From NCBI GenBank assembly GCA_027486655.1, contig JAIXOR010000041.1, positions 56,647 through 120,646 on the forward strand: 64,000 bases of DNA. The letters run 5' to 3'. The stretch is from Verrucomicrobiaceae bacterium. GTDB lineage: Bacteria > Verrucomicrobiota > Verrucomicrobiia > Verrucomicrobiales > Akkermansiaceae. Below, piece after piece: positions 17,447 through 27,417 of this stretch (position 1 is the stretch's first letter; the number at the start of each line of letters is the position of its first letter). The notes below the pieces were generated by a model. The model was not told the origin of the DNA. It did not search any database and worked only from the letters and a program-made list of their open reading frames with translations. A program made the position numbers and the translations under genes.

Positions 17447-17518
17447 GGAGAACAGGAAAAGGGCTGGCGGATTTTTGTGGCTGTGGCGGGCTCTGTCGAG
17501 ACGAAAGGAGGAGGCCCG

Positions 17519-18502
17519 CTACTTCGGGCGGAACATGTCCTCCGGATTGAAGGGAGGTGGCGGTGGCTGGTTGAAGACACTCTTGTCCGCGGAAATGTTG
17601 AGCTGTTTTTCGAGGGCCTCCAAGGCTCTGGCCACGCCATGGACGGGAAACCTCTCGCGGGTTCTCATCCAGTGACCGGAGAGCGATTCATGGGCTTTCT
17701 CGGGAGACTCGAAGAGCTCGAGCGCCCGCTTCCCGGTATCGAGGTCCGGATTCTCCCAGGCTTCCAGCACCAGCAGAAGGATGAGCAAGGTGGGGGTGCG
17801 GTTCTGGGCACCCTCGGCATAGAGCGAACGGGCAAGGGCGAGGGCCTCCTTTTCCCTGCCGGCCACGCGGGCCAGCGAGTAGAACTGGGCGCGCTTCACG
17901 TAGCCGAGGGCCTTGCCGGTGGCGGCGGCGCGCCCGTAGGCCTCGGCTGCTGCGGCAAAGCACGCGTTCGGATCCTTGTAGGCGGGAAACTTGTTCGAGT
18001 CCGAGAGCAGAAAGCCAAGGTTCGCGTAAAGGCTCCAGTCGTCCGGATTGTTGCGGATGCCGCGTTCCAGGAAGGCGCGGCCGTTGTAGATCGACGAACG
18101 CCAGGCCTCGCGGCGGCGCAGCGGCGGAAGTTCGGAGTCGTTCAGGTAGTAGGAAGCCGCATTGTAGGCCTGATGCCATGAACCCGTTTCCCAGTAGTAT
18201 CTCGTGCGCGGCGCGAGATCGACGATCGTATTGAAGGTATCCGCCACATCCGCCCAGCGTTGTTCGGTGAAGAACGTGAAGGCCCGCAGGTTCAGGAAGG
18301 TGGCCACCAGCGTCCGCAGGCCGCCCAGTGCCACGGCCGAGCTGGTCTGGCCGATCCGCTCGCGGGTGCCGATCTCCATCTTCGGAGGAAACAGCCCGGC
18401 GGCGCGCAGCTCCTTGGACAGGCTGTTCTCGAAAGGAAGGCGCAGCCCGCCAAAGGCGAGCAAGGCCGCCAGCAGGATCGTCGATTTCCGCCAGATGCTC
18501 AC
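17519..18502 (-). CDS. TPR-like membrane-anchored protein of the ABC unit
   Basis: The 327 residues start with one hydrophobic segment (STILLAALLAFGGLRL). The rest is helical and resembles degenerate tetratricopeptide repeats (for example RNNPDDWSLYANLGFLLSD). The tail is proline-rich (NQPPPPPFNPED). I do not recognise a family. The gene starts 4 bp after the permease stop, so it is the third gene of an ATPase-permease-TPR operon and probably works with the exporter outside the membrane. Confidence 0.7.
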   Translation of the reverse strand: MSIWRKSTILLAALLAFGGLRLPFENSLSKELRAAGLFPPKMEIGTRERIGQTSSAVALGGLRTLVATFLNLRAFTFFTEQRWADVADTFNTIVDLAPRTRYYWETGSWHQAYNAASYYLNDSELPPLRRREAWRSSIYNGRAFLERGIRNNPDDWSLYANLGFLLSDSNKFPAYKDPNACFAAAAEAYGRAAATGKALGYVKRAQFYSLARVAGREKEALALARSLYAEGAQNRTPTLLILLLVLEAWENPDLDTGKRALELFESPEKAHESLSGHWMRTRERFPVHGVARALEALEKQLNISADKSVFNQPPPPPFNPEDMFRPK

Positions 18503-18506
18503 GATG

Positions 18507-19433
18507 TCAGAATTCCTTGTCGGAGAAGATGAACCAGGAGGCGATCGTGAAGAACACCGCGTAGTAGGCCCCCACCAGCGTGAGTTTGCCGAGCGTCACC
18601 AGTGGCATCGCCTGGCCTTCGATCACGGCGTCGATCACGTTGAACAATTGGAAGTCCGGGAGCACGAGAGAGAACACCAGCGAGGCGAGCCTGGCAAAAA
18701 GCCCCTCTCCGGCCTGGCCGGCGTTCAGATAGACGTCCCGTGCATCCGCCTGGAAGTGGCCGATGAAGTAGATGAGGAAACTCACGATCGTCGTGAACAG
18801 CGTGCTCGTCGAGAACGTGGAAATCAGCAGCGCCAGCGAGGCCATGATCGAGGCGCGGAGAAACACCGCGAACACCGCCCCCTGCAAGGACCAGTTGGGC
18901 CCCTGGGCGCGGGTTTCTGATAGAAGCGAAGCCACTGCGTCCGGCGGCCAGCCGAGTGCCTTGACCATCTCCTCCTGCTGCGCGATGACCATCGAGGTGC
19001 GGATTTGCAGCACGGCGGTCATCAGCAGGTCCATCGCCAGCAGCGAGACGAACACCAGCATCAGCACGCCCAGCAGTTTCCCGGCGAGGTAGTCGAATCG
19101 CGGCACCGGCTTGGCAAGGATGGTGTAAAGCGTGCGGTCCTCAACGTCCTTGGGCAGGAGCAGAGCGGTGGCCACGATCGAGAGCACCACGGAGAACAAG
19201 GTCATTGCCCCGAGCGACCAGCTCTTGATTGAGCGCAGGACATTGGCTCCCACCGATTCGGGGCCGGCATGCTGGGGCAGTTCAAAGAAATTGCTGGCGA
19301 TGGCGATGACCGCGAAGATCGCGAGGAAATAGAAGACCTTCATCCGCACGAGCTGGGTGAAGGCGTGCGTCGCGATCGTCAGGATGCGGGTGGTATGAGA
19401 GCCCTGGGTCGGACTGGAGGTCGGGGTGCTCAT
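18507..19433 (-). CDS. ABC-2 type permease subunit
   Basis: The 308 residues have about six membrane helices. The segment LLLPKDVEDRTLYTILAKPV is the typical ABC-2 cytoplasmic coupling region (E/D-R-x-x-x-T-L/I-L-A-x-P). It starts 2 bp after the ATPase stop. ABC-2 permeases of this kind (NatB/GldF-like) export small molecules or act in envelope processes; the substrate is unknown. Confidence 0.87.
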   Translation of the reverse strand: MSTPTSSPTQGSHTTRILTIATHAFTQLVRMKVFYFLAIFAVIAIASNFFELPQHAGPESVGANVLRSIKSWSLGAMTLFSVVLSIVATALLLPKDVEDRTLYTILAKPVPRFDYLAGKLLGVLMLVFVSLLAMDLLMTAVLQIRTSMVIAQQEEMVKALGWPPDAVASLLSETRAQGPNWSLQGAVFAVFLRASIMASLALLISTFSTSTLFTTIVSFLIYFIGHFQADARDVYLNAGQAGEGLFARLASLVFSLVLPDFQLFNVIDAVIEGQAMPLVTLGKLTLVGAYYAVFFTIASWFIFSDKEF

Positions 19434-19435
19434 GG

Positions 19436-20293
19436 TTATTCTTCTTCGCGGATTTCACGCAGGAAAAGCCGTTCCAGCGTGGTGCGGGGACGGCCGGTGC
19501 GCACGAGGGAGGAACCCGGGCTGGCTGCCACCAGCGCGCGGATTTTCTCCATCAACTCGGGTCCGGCGTCCTTGAGGATGATCTCGGTCTGGTCCTCGAT
19601 GGCGATGAGATCCTCGAGCCGGCCCTCGCGGATCATCCTTCCGCGGAAAATGATGCCGACGTGATCGCAGACTTCCTGGACCTGTTCGAGCAGGTGGGAG
19701 CAGAGGAACACCGTGATGCCCCGCTCGCGTAGTTTGAGGATCAGGTCGCGGATCTGGCGGGACCCGAGCGGATCCACTCCGGCGGTGGGCTCATCGAGAA
19801 TGACCAGGCGCGGTTCCTGAATCAGCGCCTGGGCCAGACCGATGCGTTGAAGCATGCCCTTCGAGTAACCGCCGACGCGCCGGTCGCGGGCACCTTCGAG
19901 GTCGACCAGGGCAAGCAGTTCGTTCACGCGGTCATCGAGCGTTTTTCCACCCAATCCGCAGAGTCTGCCGTAGAAGCGCAGGGTTTCCCCGCCGCTGAGG
20001 TGTTTGTAGAAATAGGGATTCTCCGGCAGGAAGCCCACGTCGTTGCGGGAGTCCACCTTGAGCGAGTCCTTGCCGAAGATGGCGCAGGTTCCGGAGGTGG
20101 GGGCCACCAGGCCGAGCAGCGCCTTCATGGTGGTGGATTTCCCGGAGCCGTTCGGCCCGATCAATCCGTAGACCTCGCCCGGCATGATGCGGATGGAAAC
20201 ATCCTCCACAGCCCGCAGCGGTTTGCGGCGGAATGAGGTGGTGAAGTCCTTCACCAGGTTCCGGATTTCAACAGCGGGCGTGATATCGGCCAT
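19436..20293 (-). CDS. ABC transporter ATP-binding protein
   Basis: The 285 residues carry Walker A GPNGSGKST, signature GGYSKGMLQR, Walker B LVILDEPTAGVDP and H-loop FLCSHLLEQV. This is the CcmA/NatA/GldA-like exporter ATPase group, with a ~70-residue C-terminal extension. It energises the permease encoded immediately downstream. It is the first gene of the operon, divergent from the lipoprotein at 20415. Confidence 0.93.
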   Translation of the reverse strand: MADITPAVEIRNLVKDFTTSFRRKPLRAVEDVSIRIMPGEVYGLIGPNGSGKSTTMKALLGLVAPTSGTCAIFGKDSLKVDSRNDVGFLPENPYFYKHLSGGETLRFYGRLCGLGGKTLDDRVNELLALVDLEGARDRRVGGYSKGMLQRIGLAQALIQEPRLVILDEPTAGVDPLGSRQIRDLILKLRERGITVFLCSHLLEQVQEVCDHVGIIFRGRMIREGRLEDLIAIEDQTEIILKDAGPELMEKIRALVAASPGSSLVRTGRPRTTLERLFLREIREEE

Positions 20294-20357
20294 GGACGTT
20301 GAAAGGATGAATCAGCACGGCGAGCAAGGCAAAGGACAATTTTCCACAGCTCCATGC

Positions 20358-20386
20358 TTGATCCGGCAGGACCGCCTGCGCAGCAT
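20358..20386 (+). promoter_or_regulatory. Putative promoter for the 20415 lipoprotein
   Basis: TTGATC, 17 bp, CAGCAT. The predicted start of transcription is ~20 nt upstream of the ATG. By-eye match. Confidence 0.35.
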
Positions 20387-20414
20387 GAGACATCGCCATC
20401 CCGGCATCCGACCC

Positions 20415-21248
20415 ATGAAAAAAATCCTCCTCCTCGCCGCTTCCGTGCTTTGCGCGTTGATCCTCCCGGGGTGCTTCCAGCACCACACCACCATCCGCCT
20501 CAACAAGGACGGCTCCGGCACCCTCGTCGAGGAGACTCTCCTCGGCGCGCAGATGCTCGGCATGCTCGACCAGATGGCCGCCGGCTTCGGCGGCGGAGGA
20601 GCAGCCCCCGCGGATCCGACCAAGGAGATGCTCTCCGAGGAAAAGGCGAAGAAACGCGCGGCGGAACTCGGTGAAGGAGTCTCCTTCGAAAAAGCCGAGC
20701 CCTTGAACAAGGATGGATCGCGCGGTGCCCGGGTGACCTATCGTTTCAAGGACATCAACCAGCTCAAGGTCTCCACCGGCGACGGCATGAAGAACCTGTC
20801 TCCTCCCGGAATGCCCGGAGCGGAAGCGGCCGCACCGAAAAAGCAGCCTCCCGTGGCATTCATCTATCAGGATGGAGTGCTCACCGTCCGCATGCCGGCA
20901 CCCGACAAAGAGGCGAAGGAGGCCAAACCCGCAGGTGAGGATCCCGGGAAGATGGACATGGATAACCCGGAAGCCCAGGCCATGATGAAGCAGATGATGG
21001 GTGACATGAAAATGAGCATGCGCCTGATCATCGAGCCCGGCATCGCCGAAACCACCGCCTCCCACCAGGACGGCAACACCGTCACCCTGATGGAAATGGA
21101 TTTCGGCAAACTCGTCGAAAACGCCGATGGCCTCAAAAAGCTCGGAACGGTGGACCAGAAGGACCCGACTGCCGCGATGGAGGCCCTCAAGGGAATCCAG
21201 GGCGTGAAGTTCGAAGCCAAGCCGGAAATCACCGTCAAGGTGAAGTGA
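20415..21248 (+). CDS. Hypothetical lipoprotein
   Basis: The 277 residues open with a signal ending in LILPGC (lipidated Cys ~18). After it comes HTTIRLNKDGSGTLVEETLL, a beta-strand pattern seen in many uncharacterised envelope lipoproteins. The middle is rich in Ala, Pro and Lys and has a Met-rich stretch (AMMKQMMGDMKMSMRL). No catalytic motif is visible. It is first in a plus-strand cluster with two membrane proteins (21271 and 21561). Function unknown. Confidence 0.7.
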   Translation: MKKILLLAASVLCALILPGCFQHHTTIRLNKDGSGTLVEETLLGAQMLGMLDQMAAGFGGGGAAPADPTKEMLSEEKAKKRAAELGEGVSFEKAEPLNKDGSRGARVTYRFKDINQLKVSTGDGMKNLSPPGMPGAEAAAPKKQPPVAFIYQDGVLTVRMPAPDKEAKEAKPAGEDPGKMDMDNPEAQAMMKQMMGDMKMSMRLIIEPGIAETTASHQDGNTVTLMEMDFGKLVENADGLKKLGTVDQKDPTAAMEALKGIQGVKFEAKPEITVKVK

Positions 21249-21270
21249 GCCCGGGCCTGACCGCGCGCCG

Positions 21271-21564
21271 ATGAGAGCCCGGAAACAAAAGCTCGTCCGC
21301 AAACCGCCGATCGCCCGCACGCAGAACCGGAAGCCTGGCCACGGATCGGGTGCCCTGCTCGGACTCGGCCTGCTTTTCCTCGCCGCCTCGGCCGCCGCCT
21401 TCCTGCATCCCATGGCCTATGGCTCGATCGTGCGGATGGGCCGGCGGCACAGCCCCGTGATGGTGGCCTCGGAGGGCAACGCGATGGTGGTGTTCGCCCT
21501 GCTGTTTTTGTTCGTATCGTTCTTTTGCCTCCTCATCGCCTGGCGCATCCGCAAAACCTCATGA
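21271..21564 (+). CDS. Small membrane protein with two helices
   Basis: The 97 residues have a basic N-terminus, then two helices (~28-50 and ~70-92). The last codons overlap the next start (ATGA), so translation of the two is probably coupled. No family is recognised; it may be an accessory subunit of the 681-residue membrane protein. Confidence 0.65.
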   Translation: MRARKQKLVRKPPIARTQNRKPGHGSGALLGLGLLFLAASAAAFLHPMAYGSIVRMGRRHSPVMVASEGNAMVVFALLFLFVSFFCLLIAWRIRKTS

Positions 21565-23606
21565 CTCCCGAAGCCGACCGCCTGCTCGATCTCGCCACAC
21601 GGGGGCTGGCCGCCAATCAGGAGCTGCATCTGGCGGCCCGCTCCATGCTTGCCTCGCGCATCGAGTCCTCGGGGGCCCAGGCACCGCAGGTGGAGGCCGC
21701 CTCGCTTGCCTTCGCCGCTGCGGATGGCTCGCCCCTCCGCCGCCACCGGCGCATGTTGCTGCTCACGATCGCGCTGCTGTCCGTCCTGTTTGCCATCGCG
21801 CAGGGCATTCAACAGTGGAATGATCTCGCATGGGCCCGTGAGATCTACGGGGTCTTTTCACCATCGAACCCGGTGCAGGCCGTCTCCGCACCGGGCCTCA
21901 GCTCGACCCAGAAACTGCTGCTGCATGGCCGAATCGGGGCCACAAGCGAAACGGAACGCTGGAAACCCCTCTGGGAAAACCAACCGGAAAACCCCGCCTT
22001 TCTCGCCCAGTATGCCGCCGCCTGCTTCGCCGACCACGGCAAGCTGCCCGCGGAAGTCCTCGAGGCCGCGGAACGCATCGATCCGGACAACGGCTGGTAT
22101 CAGGCGCTCGACGCCGCCGCGATGCTCGATGGCGCATTGACCCGCGAGTCGCAAAGCATGGCGGACCGCAAAGCTTTCAAGACCCCGGTGATCCTCATCA
22201 AGGATCCAGCGCGCCTCGAACAAGGCCTCGCGCTGATCCGCCAGGCCGCCGCCAAACCGAGATTCGTTTCCTACGGAAAAGAACTCATCGCCATGCGCAT
22301 CCCGCTGCTTGCGGAACGAACCGACATCTCGTCCACGATATCGATCGTCGCCTACACCGCAGGCATCACCACCCAGGCCCACCATTTCAGGCGCTTTGCC
22401 GATGCCTTCGCTGCAAGCGCCGCGCGATACGCCGCGGTGGGTGACGCGCAGGCCTTTTTGAAAATCACCGCCGACCACGAAGCCATCAGCCGCAAGGTCA
22501 TCAATGACTCCTGGACGCTGGTGGAAACGCTCATTTCCAAGAACCTGCTCGTCGGACCCAGCAGAAACCTGCGCGATGCGGCGAGGACACTCGGGCTCCA
22601 GGAGGCCCTCGCCCGCTACGAAACCCTCGCCGCCTGGGAGCGGGAGGACCGCACCCGCCGCGAGGCCCGTGGAGCTCGCCCCGCCGCCTCGGAACTTATC
22701 GATGCCAAGGGCTCGATCATGACCTCGCAGACTCTGCCGATGATCACCAAAATGGTGAAATCCCCTCCCCCGCTCGCTGACACGGACTTGCAGCCGATCC
22801 GGCGAGCGGAACATGCCCTGATCCTGCGCTTTCTGTGTTACGCCGCCATTCTTCTCATCGCACTGGCCGCCGGTGTGGCGGCTTGCCAGCGCTACTTCAC
22901 CAGCACTCTGATCCATTCGCTTTCCAACAGGATGACCCAGCTGTTCTCGCCCCGGGATGAGTTCCTACTGCTCGGCGCGGGGCCGCTCATCCCCCTCGGC
23001 GCATATGCCGCCGTGATCCATCTCAGCCCACTCAGCTCGCGCGAGTGGGCGCTGCACGGCCCGGCCGGTTTTCTCATCCTCGCCCAGGCCGGTGCTCTGG
23101 TCATCCTGATGCTGGCTTTCCCGATGGCTCTGGCAGGATCGATCCTCGACCGACGCGGCAAGGTCTTCCAGCTTGGCGCGACATCACCACTCGTCCGCTG
23201 GCTGGTGCTTGGCTGTGGATTTCTCGGCATCCCCGCGCTCGGGGCATTGGGCCCCGCGCTGCATGAGATGAAACTGCCGAACGCCCCGCTCTTCGCGTTG
23301 CTGGCCGTGGCGGCCACCCTCGCCTTGATTCCGCTGTTCTGGCTGCTCGCCGGATTCCTCCAGCCGATTCTGGGGACCCGTGAAAACACCCTGCGCCTCG
23401 CCACCCTCACCCGGATCGCCGCGCCCGTCTGGGCCGCCGGTGTGATCGTCCTGCCGGCCTGCGCCCACCTCCTGCATCAGGACGAGCGGTTGAACACCTC
23501 AAGAGACCGCCTGTTGCGAATCAGCGCCGAAGCTCCGGCGATGTCCAGCTACGAGTGGGAAATCACCCAGCGCCTCCGCGGCGAGTTGCTCGACCTGTTC
23601 CGTTAG
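21561..23606 (+). CDS. Large multi-pass membrane protein, unknown function
   Basis: The 681 residues begin with MTPEADRLLDLATRGLAANQ. One helix lies near 65-85, then ~340 residues of alpha-helical soluble domain with TPR-like character. The C-terminal ~250 residues hold six hydrophobic segments (LILRFLCYAAILLIALAAG through APVWAAGVIVLPACAHLL). No transporter or enzyme motif is seen. The start is fixed by the 4-bp overlap with the small membrane protein. It ends 17 bp before the convergent beta-CASP gene. Confidence 0.7.
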   Translation: MTPEADRLLDLATRGLAANQELHLAARSMLASRIESSGAQAPQVEAASLAFAAADGSPLRRHRRMLLLTIALLSVLFAIAQGIQQWNDLAWAREIYGVFSPSNPVQAVSAPGLSSTQKLLLHGRIGATSETERWKPLWENQPENPAFLAQYAAACFADHGKLPAEVLEAAERIDPDNGWYQALDAAAMLDGALTRESQSMADRKAFKTPVILIKDPARLEQGLALIRQAAAKPRFVSYGKELIAMRIPLLAERTDISSTISIVAYTAGITTQAHHFRRFADAFAASAARYAAVGDAQAFLKITADHEAISRKVINDSWTLVETLISKNLLVGPSRNLRDAARTLGLQEALARYETLAAWEREDRTRREARGARPAASELIDAKGSIMTSQTLPMITKMVKSPPPLADTDLQPIRRAEHALILRFLCYAAILLIALAAGVAACQRYFTSTLIHSLSNRMTQLFSPRDEFLLLGAGPLIPLGAYAAVIHLSPLSSREWALHGPAGFLILAQAGALVILMLAFPMALAGSILDRRGKVFQLGATSPLVRWLVLGCGFLGIPALGALGPALHEMKLPNAPLFALLAVAATLALIPLFWLLAGFLQPILGTRENTLRLATLTRIAAPVWAAGVIVLPACAHLLHQDERLNTSRDRLLRISAEAPAMSSYEWEITQRLRGELLDLFR

Positions 23607-23623
23607 ACCGGACCAAGCCGGGA

Positions 23624-24985
23624 TCAAATCTCGTGCTCCTCGCCCGGAAGCGGAACAATCACGCGGGTCTCCGGCAAGCGCCGCGAAATCTCCGCGCGGA
23701 ACCACTCGACCGCATCGTCATCCCCGTGCACCAGGAAGGTTTTCTTCGGCCGCACCTTGACGATGTAGTCCGCGATCGCCTCGCGGGTGGAATGGCCGCT
23801 GAAATCGAAGGTGCGCATTTCACAATTCAGCTTCACCGGCGGATGCGCCGGATCGAGCACGATGCTGTCCCCCTGGCTCGCCTCGCGGATGCGTCCCCCG
23901 GGGGTCTCCGGATCCGCATAGCCGACGAAGAACAGGCCGTGCCGTTTGTTTTCCAGAATGCCCTGACGGGCGAAGATATTGGAAACGGTGTTCTCGGACA
24001 TCATGCCGCTCGACAAGGCATAAATGCAGCCGGCGCTGAAGGGTATGGGCCCCTTGCGCTTTTTGTTGCCGCCCTCGATCTCCATGTCCTTGAGAAAACG
24101 GAAACCGGGAAGATGGCGGCGGGAGACATCACAAAAGCGGTCGTAGATATGAGTCATCTTCGTGCCCAGTCCACCGATGTAAACCGGCGTGTGGCGCGGG
24201 ATGCGGCCCTCCTCCTTGAAGCGGTGGATCATCGCAAGCACCTCCTGCGTCTTGCCCATGGCGAAGACCGGCACCAGCACCGAGCCCTTGCGCTCGATCA
24301 CTCCACGCATCGCCTCGGCGAAGGCGTTTTCCTCGTTGTAACGATCGTATCCCTCGGCACGCGCCTGGGCACCCCGGGTGGTTTCCACGATGAGCGCATC
24401 GACCGTCTGCTCCGGAAACACCGCGCCGCGCTGGAGCGTGCTGTGCTCGAAGTTCACATCGCCGGTGTACATCACGCGCTTGCCCCCCGCCTCGATGGTC
24501 ACGCCGACGGAGCCGAGGATGTGCCCCGCATCATGGAAGGTGGCGCGGAAGGTGCCGGCGGAATCCAGATCGAAGGGACGCTCGATGCCACGTTCCTCGA
24601 AGACCTCGACGATGCGGTCCAGCTCGCGATGTTCAAAAAGCGGATACTCGGTGATGCCGTGTTCGATGCGTTTGGACTGCATCACGTTCACCGAATTGTG
24701 GAGCAGCGCGGAGGCGAGCTCGGCGGTTTCCGGTGAAAGGAACACGCGCGCCTGTGGCTGGTTTTCGAGAAACACGGGGAGCGTTCCCACGTGGTCGAGG
24801 TGCGAGTGGGTGATGATGATCGAGTCCACCGAGCCGTCTTCCAGAAACTCATAATGCGGCACGGCTTCCATGCCTTCATGTTTCGGGTGCATTCCCGCAT
24901 CCAGCACCACACGGGCATCCCGCGATTCCAGCAGATACGAATTGGCGCCGATTCCGGCGTGGCGACAAAGGCTCTTGAAGATCAT
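23624..24985 (-). CDS. Metallo-beta-lactamase/beta-CASP RNase-like protein
   Basis: The 453 residues have the zinc motif HSHLDH (60-65), then HDAGHILGS, TGDVNFEHST and the beta-CASP/specificity motifs PVFAMGKTQEVL, FDFSGHSTREAI and FLVHGDDDAV. This is the CPSF/YSH1-like bacterial RNA-processing family, a candidate endo/exoribonuclease. The ATG at 24985 (MIFKSLC) begins the first beta strand; longer in-frame starts add unlikely sequence. It sits next to truA on the same strand. Confidence 0.88.
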   Translation of the reverse strand: MIFKSLCRHAGIGANSYLLESRDARVVLDAGMHPKHEGMEAVPHYEFLEDGSVDSIIITHSHLDHVGTLPVFLENQPQARVFLSPETAELASALLHNSVNVMQSKRIEHGITEYPLFEHRELDRIVEVFEERGIERPFDLDSAGTFRATFHDAGHILGSVGVTIEAGGKRVMYTGDVNFEHSTLQRGAVFPEQTVDALIVETTRGAQARAEGYDRYNEENAFAEAMRGVIERKGSVLVPVFAMGKTQEVLAMIHRFKEEGRIPRHTPVYIGGLGTKMTHIYDRFCDVSRRHLPGFRFLKDMEIEGGNKKRKGPIPFSAGCIYALSSGMMSENTVSNIFARQGILENKRHGLFFVGYADPETPGGRIREASQGDSIVLDPAHPPVKLNCEMRTFDFSGHSTREAIADYIVKVRPKKTFLVHGDDDAVEWFRAEISRRLPETRVIVPLPGEEHEI

Positions 24986-25092
24986 GTGAAAATGCAGGTC
25001 TCCCGGGTGGGGACCGCAGACCATGGGTTTGCGGGCGGGATGTGTCAACCCAAGCCGACCCGGGCCCCGCTCGCGGCCCATGGAATCAGGCT

Positions 25093-25857
25093 CTAACGCC
25101 GCGGGTAGCGGACCTTCCACAAGGTCAGTCCATGCGCGGGGGCATTCATGCCCGGAGTCCTGTGAACGGGACTTTGCAGAAGCATGCGCACATCCTCCGG
25201 GTCCATGCGCCCGGATCCGACGTGAACCAGGGTGCCCACGATGGCCCGGCACATTTTGTAAAGAAAACCATCTGCCTCGATCCCGAACGTCACGAGCGGT
25301 CCGCATTTGCGCACGGCGCAGCGGCTCACCGTGCGCATGGTGGAACCGAGAACCCCATCCCGGCGCGAGGTGAAGGCGCGGAAATCCCGAGTGCCGATGA
25401 ACATCCCGGCGGCCTCTGCCATCGCATGGAAATCGAGCGATCGCGGCACATGCCAGGCGCTGCGGTTCAAAAGCGGGTTCATCACCGGGGCATTCCAGAC
25501 TTGATAGCGGTATTCCTTGGAAACCGCCCCGAAGCGGGCGTGAAACGTGGTGGCCACACGGCGGGCCGCCAGCACACGGATCGATGCGGGAAGCGAGTCA
25601 TTCAAAACGGCCGCAAGCTTTTCCACGGGCATCCGGCATTCCGCCGCAGGCACATCGAAGTGCGCCACAAGTCCCCTTGCATGGACACCGGCATCCGTGC
25701 GGCTGGAACTGACCAGTCCCGGTGCCGATCCGAACCGGCCCGCAAGAACCGCCTCCAATTCATCCGCCACTCCCCGGCCGGAGCGGCCGGACTGCCAGCC
25801 ATGCCAATCCGTGCCATCAAAGGCAATGTCGAGACGAATGCGGAGCGGGTCGGACAT
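25093..25857 (-). CDS. truA: tRNA pseudouridine synthase A
   Basis: The 254 residues carry the catalytic motif SSRTDAGVHA (Asp55), with DIAFDGTDWHGWQ at the N-terminus and FLYKMCRAIVGTLVHVGSG near the C-terminus, all diagnostic of TruA. It isomerises U38-U40 in tRNA anticodon arms. The length is slightly short but complete. Confidence 0.95.
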   Translation of the reverse strand: MSDPLRIRLDIAFDGTDWHGWQSGRSGRGVADELEAVLAGRFGSAPGLVSSSRTDAGVHARGLVAHFDVPAAECRMPVEKLAAVLNDSLPASIRVLAARRVATTFHARFGAVSKEYRYQVWNAPVMNPLLNRSAWHVPRSLDFHAMAEAAGMFIGTRDFRAFTSRRDGVLGSTMRTVSRCAVRKCGPLVTFGIEADGFLYKMCRAIVGTLVHVGSGRMDPEDVRMLLQSPVHRTPGMNAPAHGLTLWKVRYPRR

Positions 25858-26203
25858 GGAGGCGCGGCGGGGAATGCGCGGCGAGCCTGACCCTGAAAGC
25901 CATCCTGTTTCAACCCGGATTCAGCGGCGGCGGCTCCAAGGAGCGATCCACCGAAAGGCCATCAACCAAAAAAGCCACGAACCTCCGATCCTGAGGAATG
26001 ACGAAAACGGGAACCTTGAGGCGGAAATCGCAGCGACTCCAACGACACAATGTTCCGAACTGGCTTCCGAGTCCGTCAGGGGCTCCGGATGGATATTCGT
26101 GGCTTGGGGGCCGCCCTCCCGGTGAGGACGGGATGGGCGGCATCCGGCAACCGCGCGGCGTCATGAGGGACCGCACGGCAGACCGAAATTCATCAGGCAG
26201 GCC
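25858..26203. other. 346-bp non-coding stretch, no feature seen
   Basis: This is the gap between the truA start and the recA stop. Short open frames cross it on both strands, but none has a convincing start, composition or motif. I see no clear hairpin terminator for recA. Confidence 0.5.
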
Positions 26204-27247
<1,044 letters not shown>

Positions 27248-27309
27248 GGGCGTGTGTTTGGTGTGGGCGGAGGTATGGCTCAATTGAACACCCCTCGCAA
27301 GCAAAAAGA

Positions 27310-27323
27310 TGTTCGGCTGAACA
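27310..27323 (-). promoter_or_regulatory. LexA (SOS) box upstream of recA
   Basis: TGTTCGGCTGAACA is a perfect TGTTC-N4-GAACA inverted repeat. It fits the LexA motif I recall being reported for Verrucomicrobia and differs from the E. coli CTG-N10-CAG box. Its place upstream of recA supports SOS control. Confidence 0.8.
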
Positions 27324-27417
27324 AAAAAGTGCCTTTTTGAGGAAATGACGATGATTCTGGACAGGGCGCACGGGTTGGCGATGTTTCAGGCGTTTTTGAT
27401 TTCCACCGATTGATTCC

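Noticed and set aside
25910..26176. 88-codon minus-strand frame between truA and recA
   Set aside because: No recognisable motif, weak start context and proline/arginine-rich composition.
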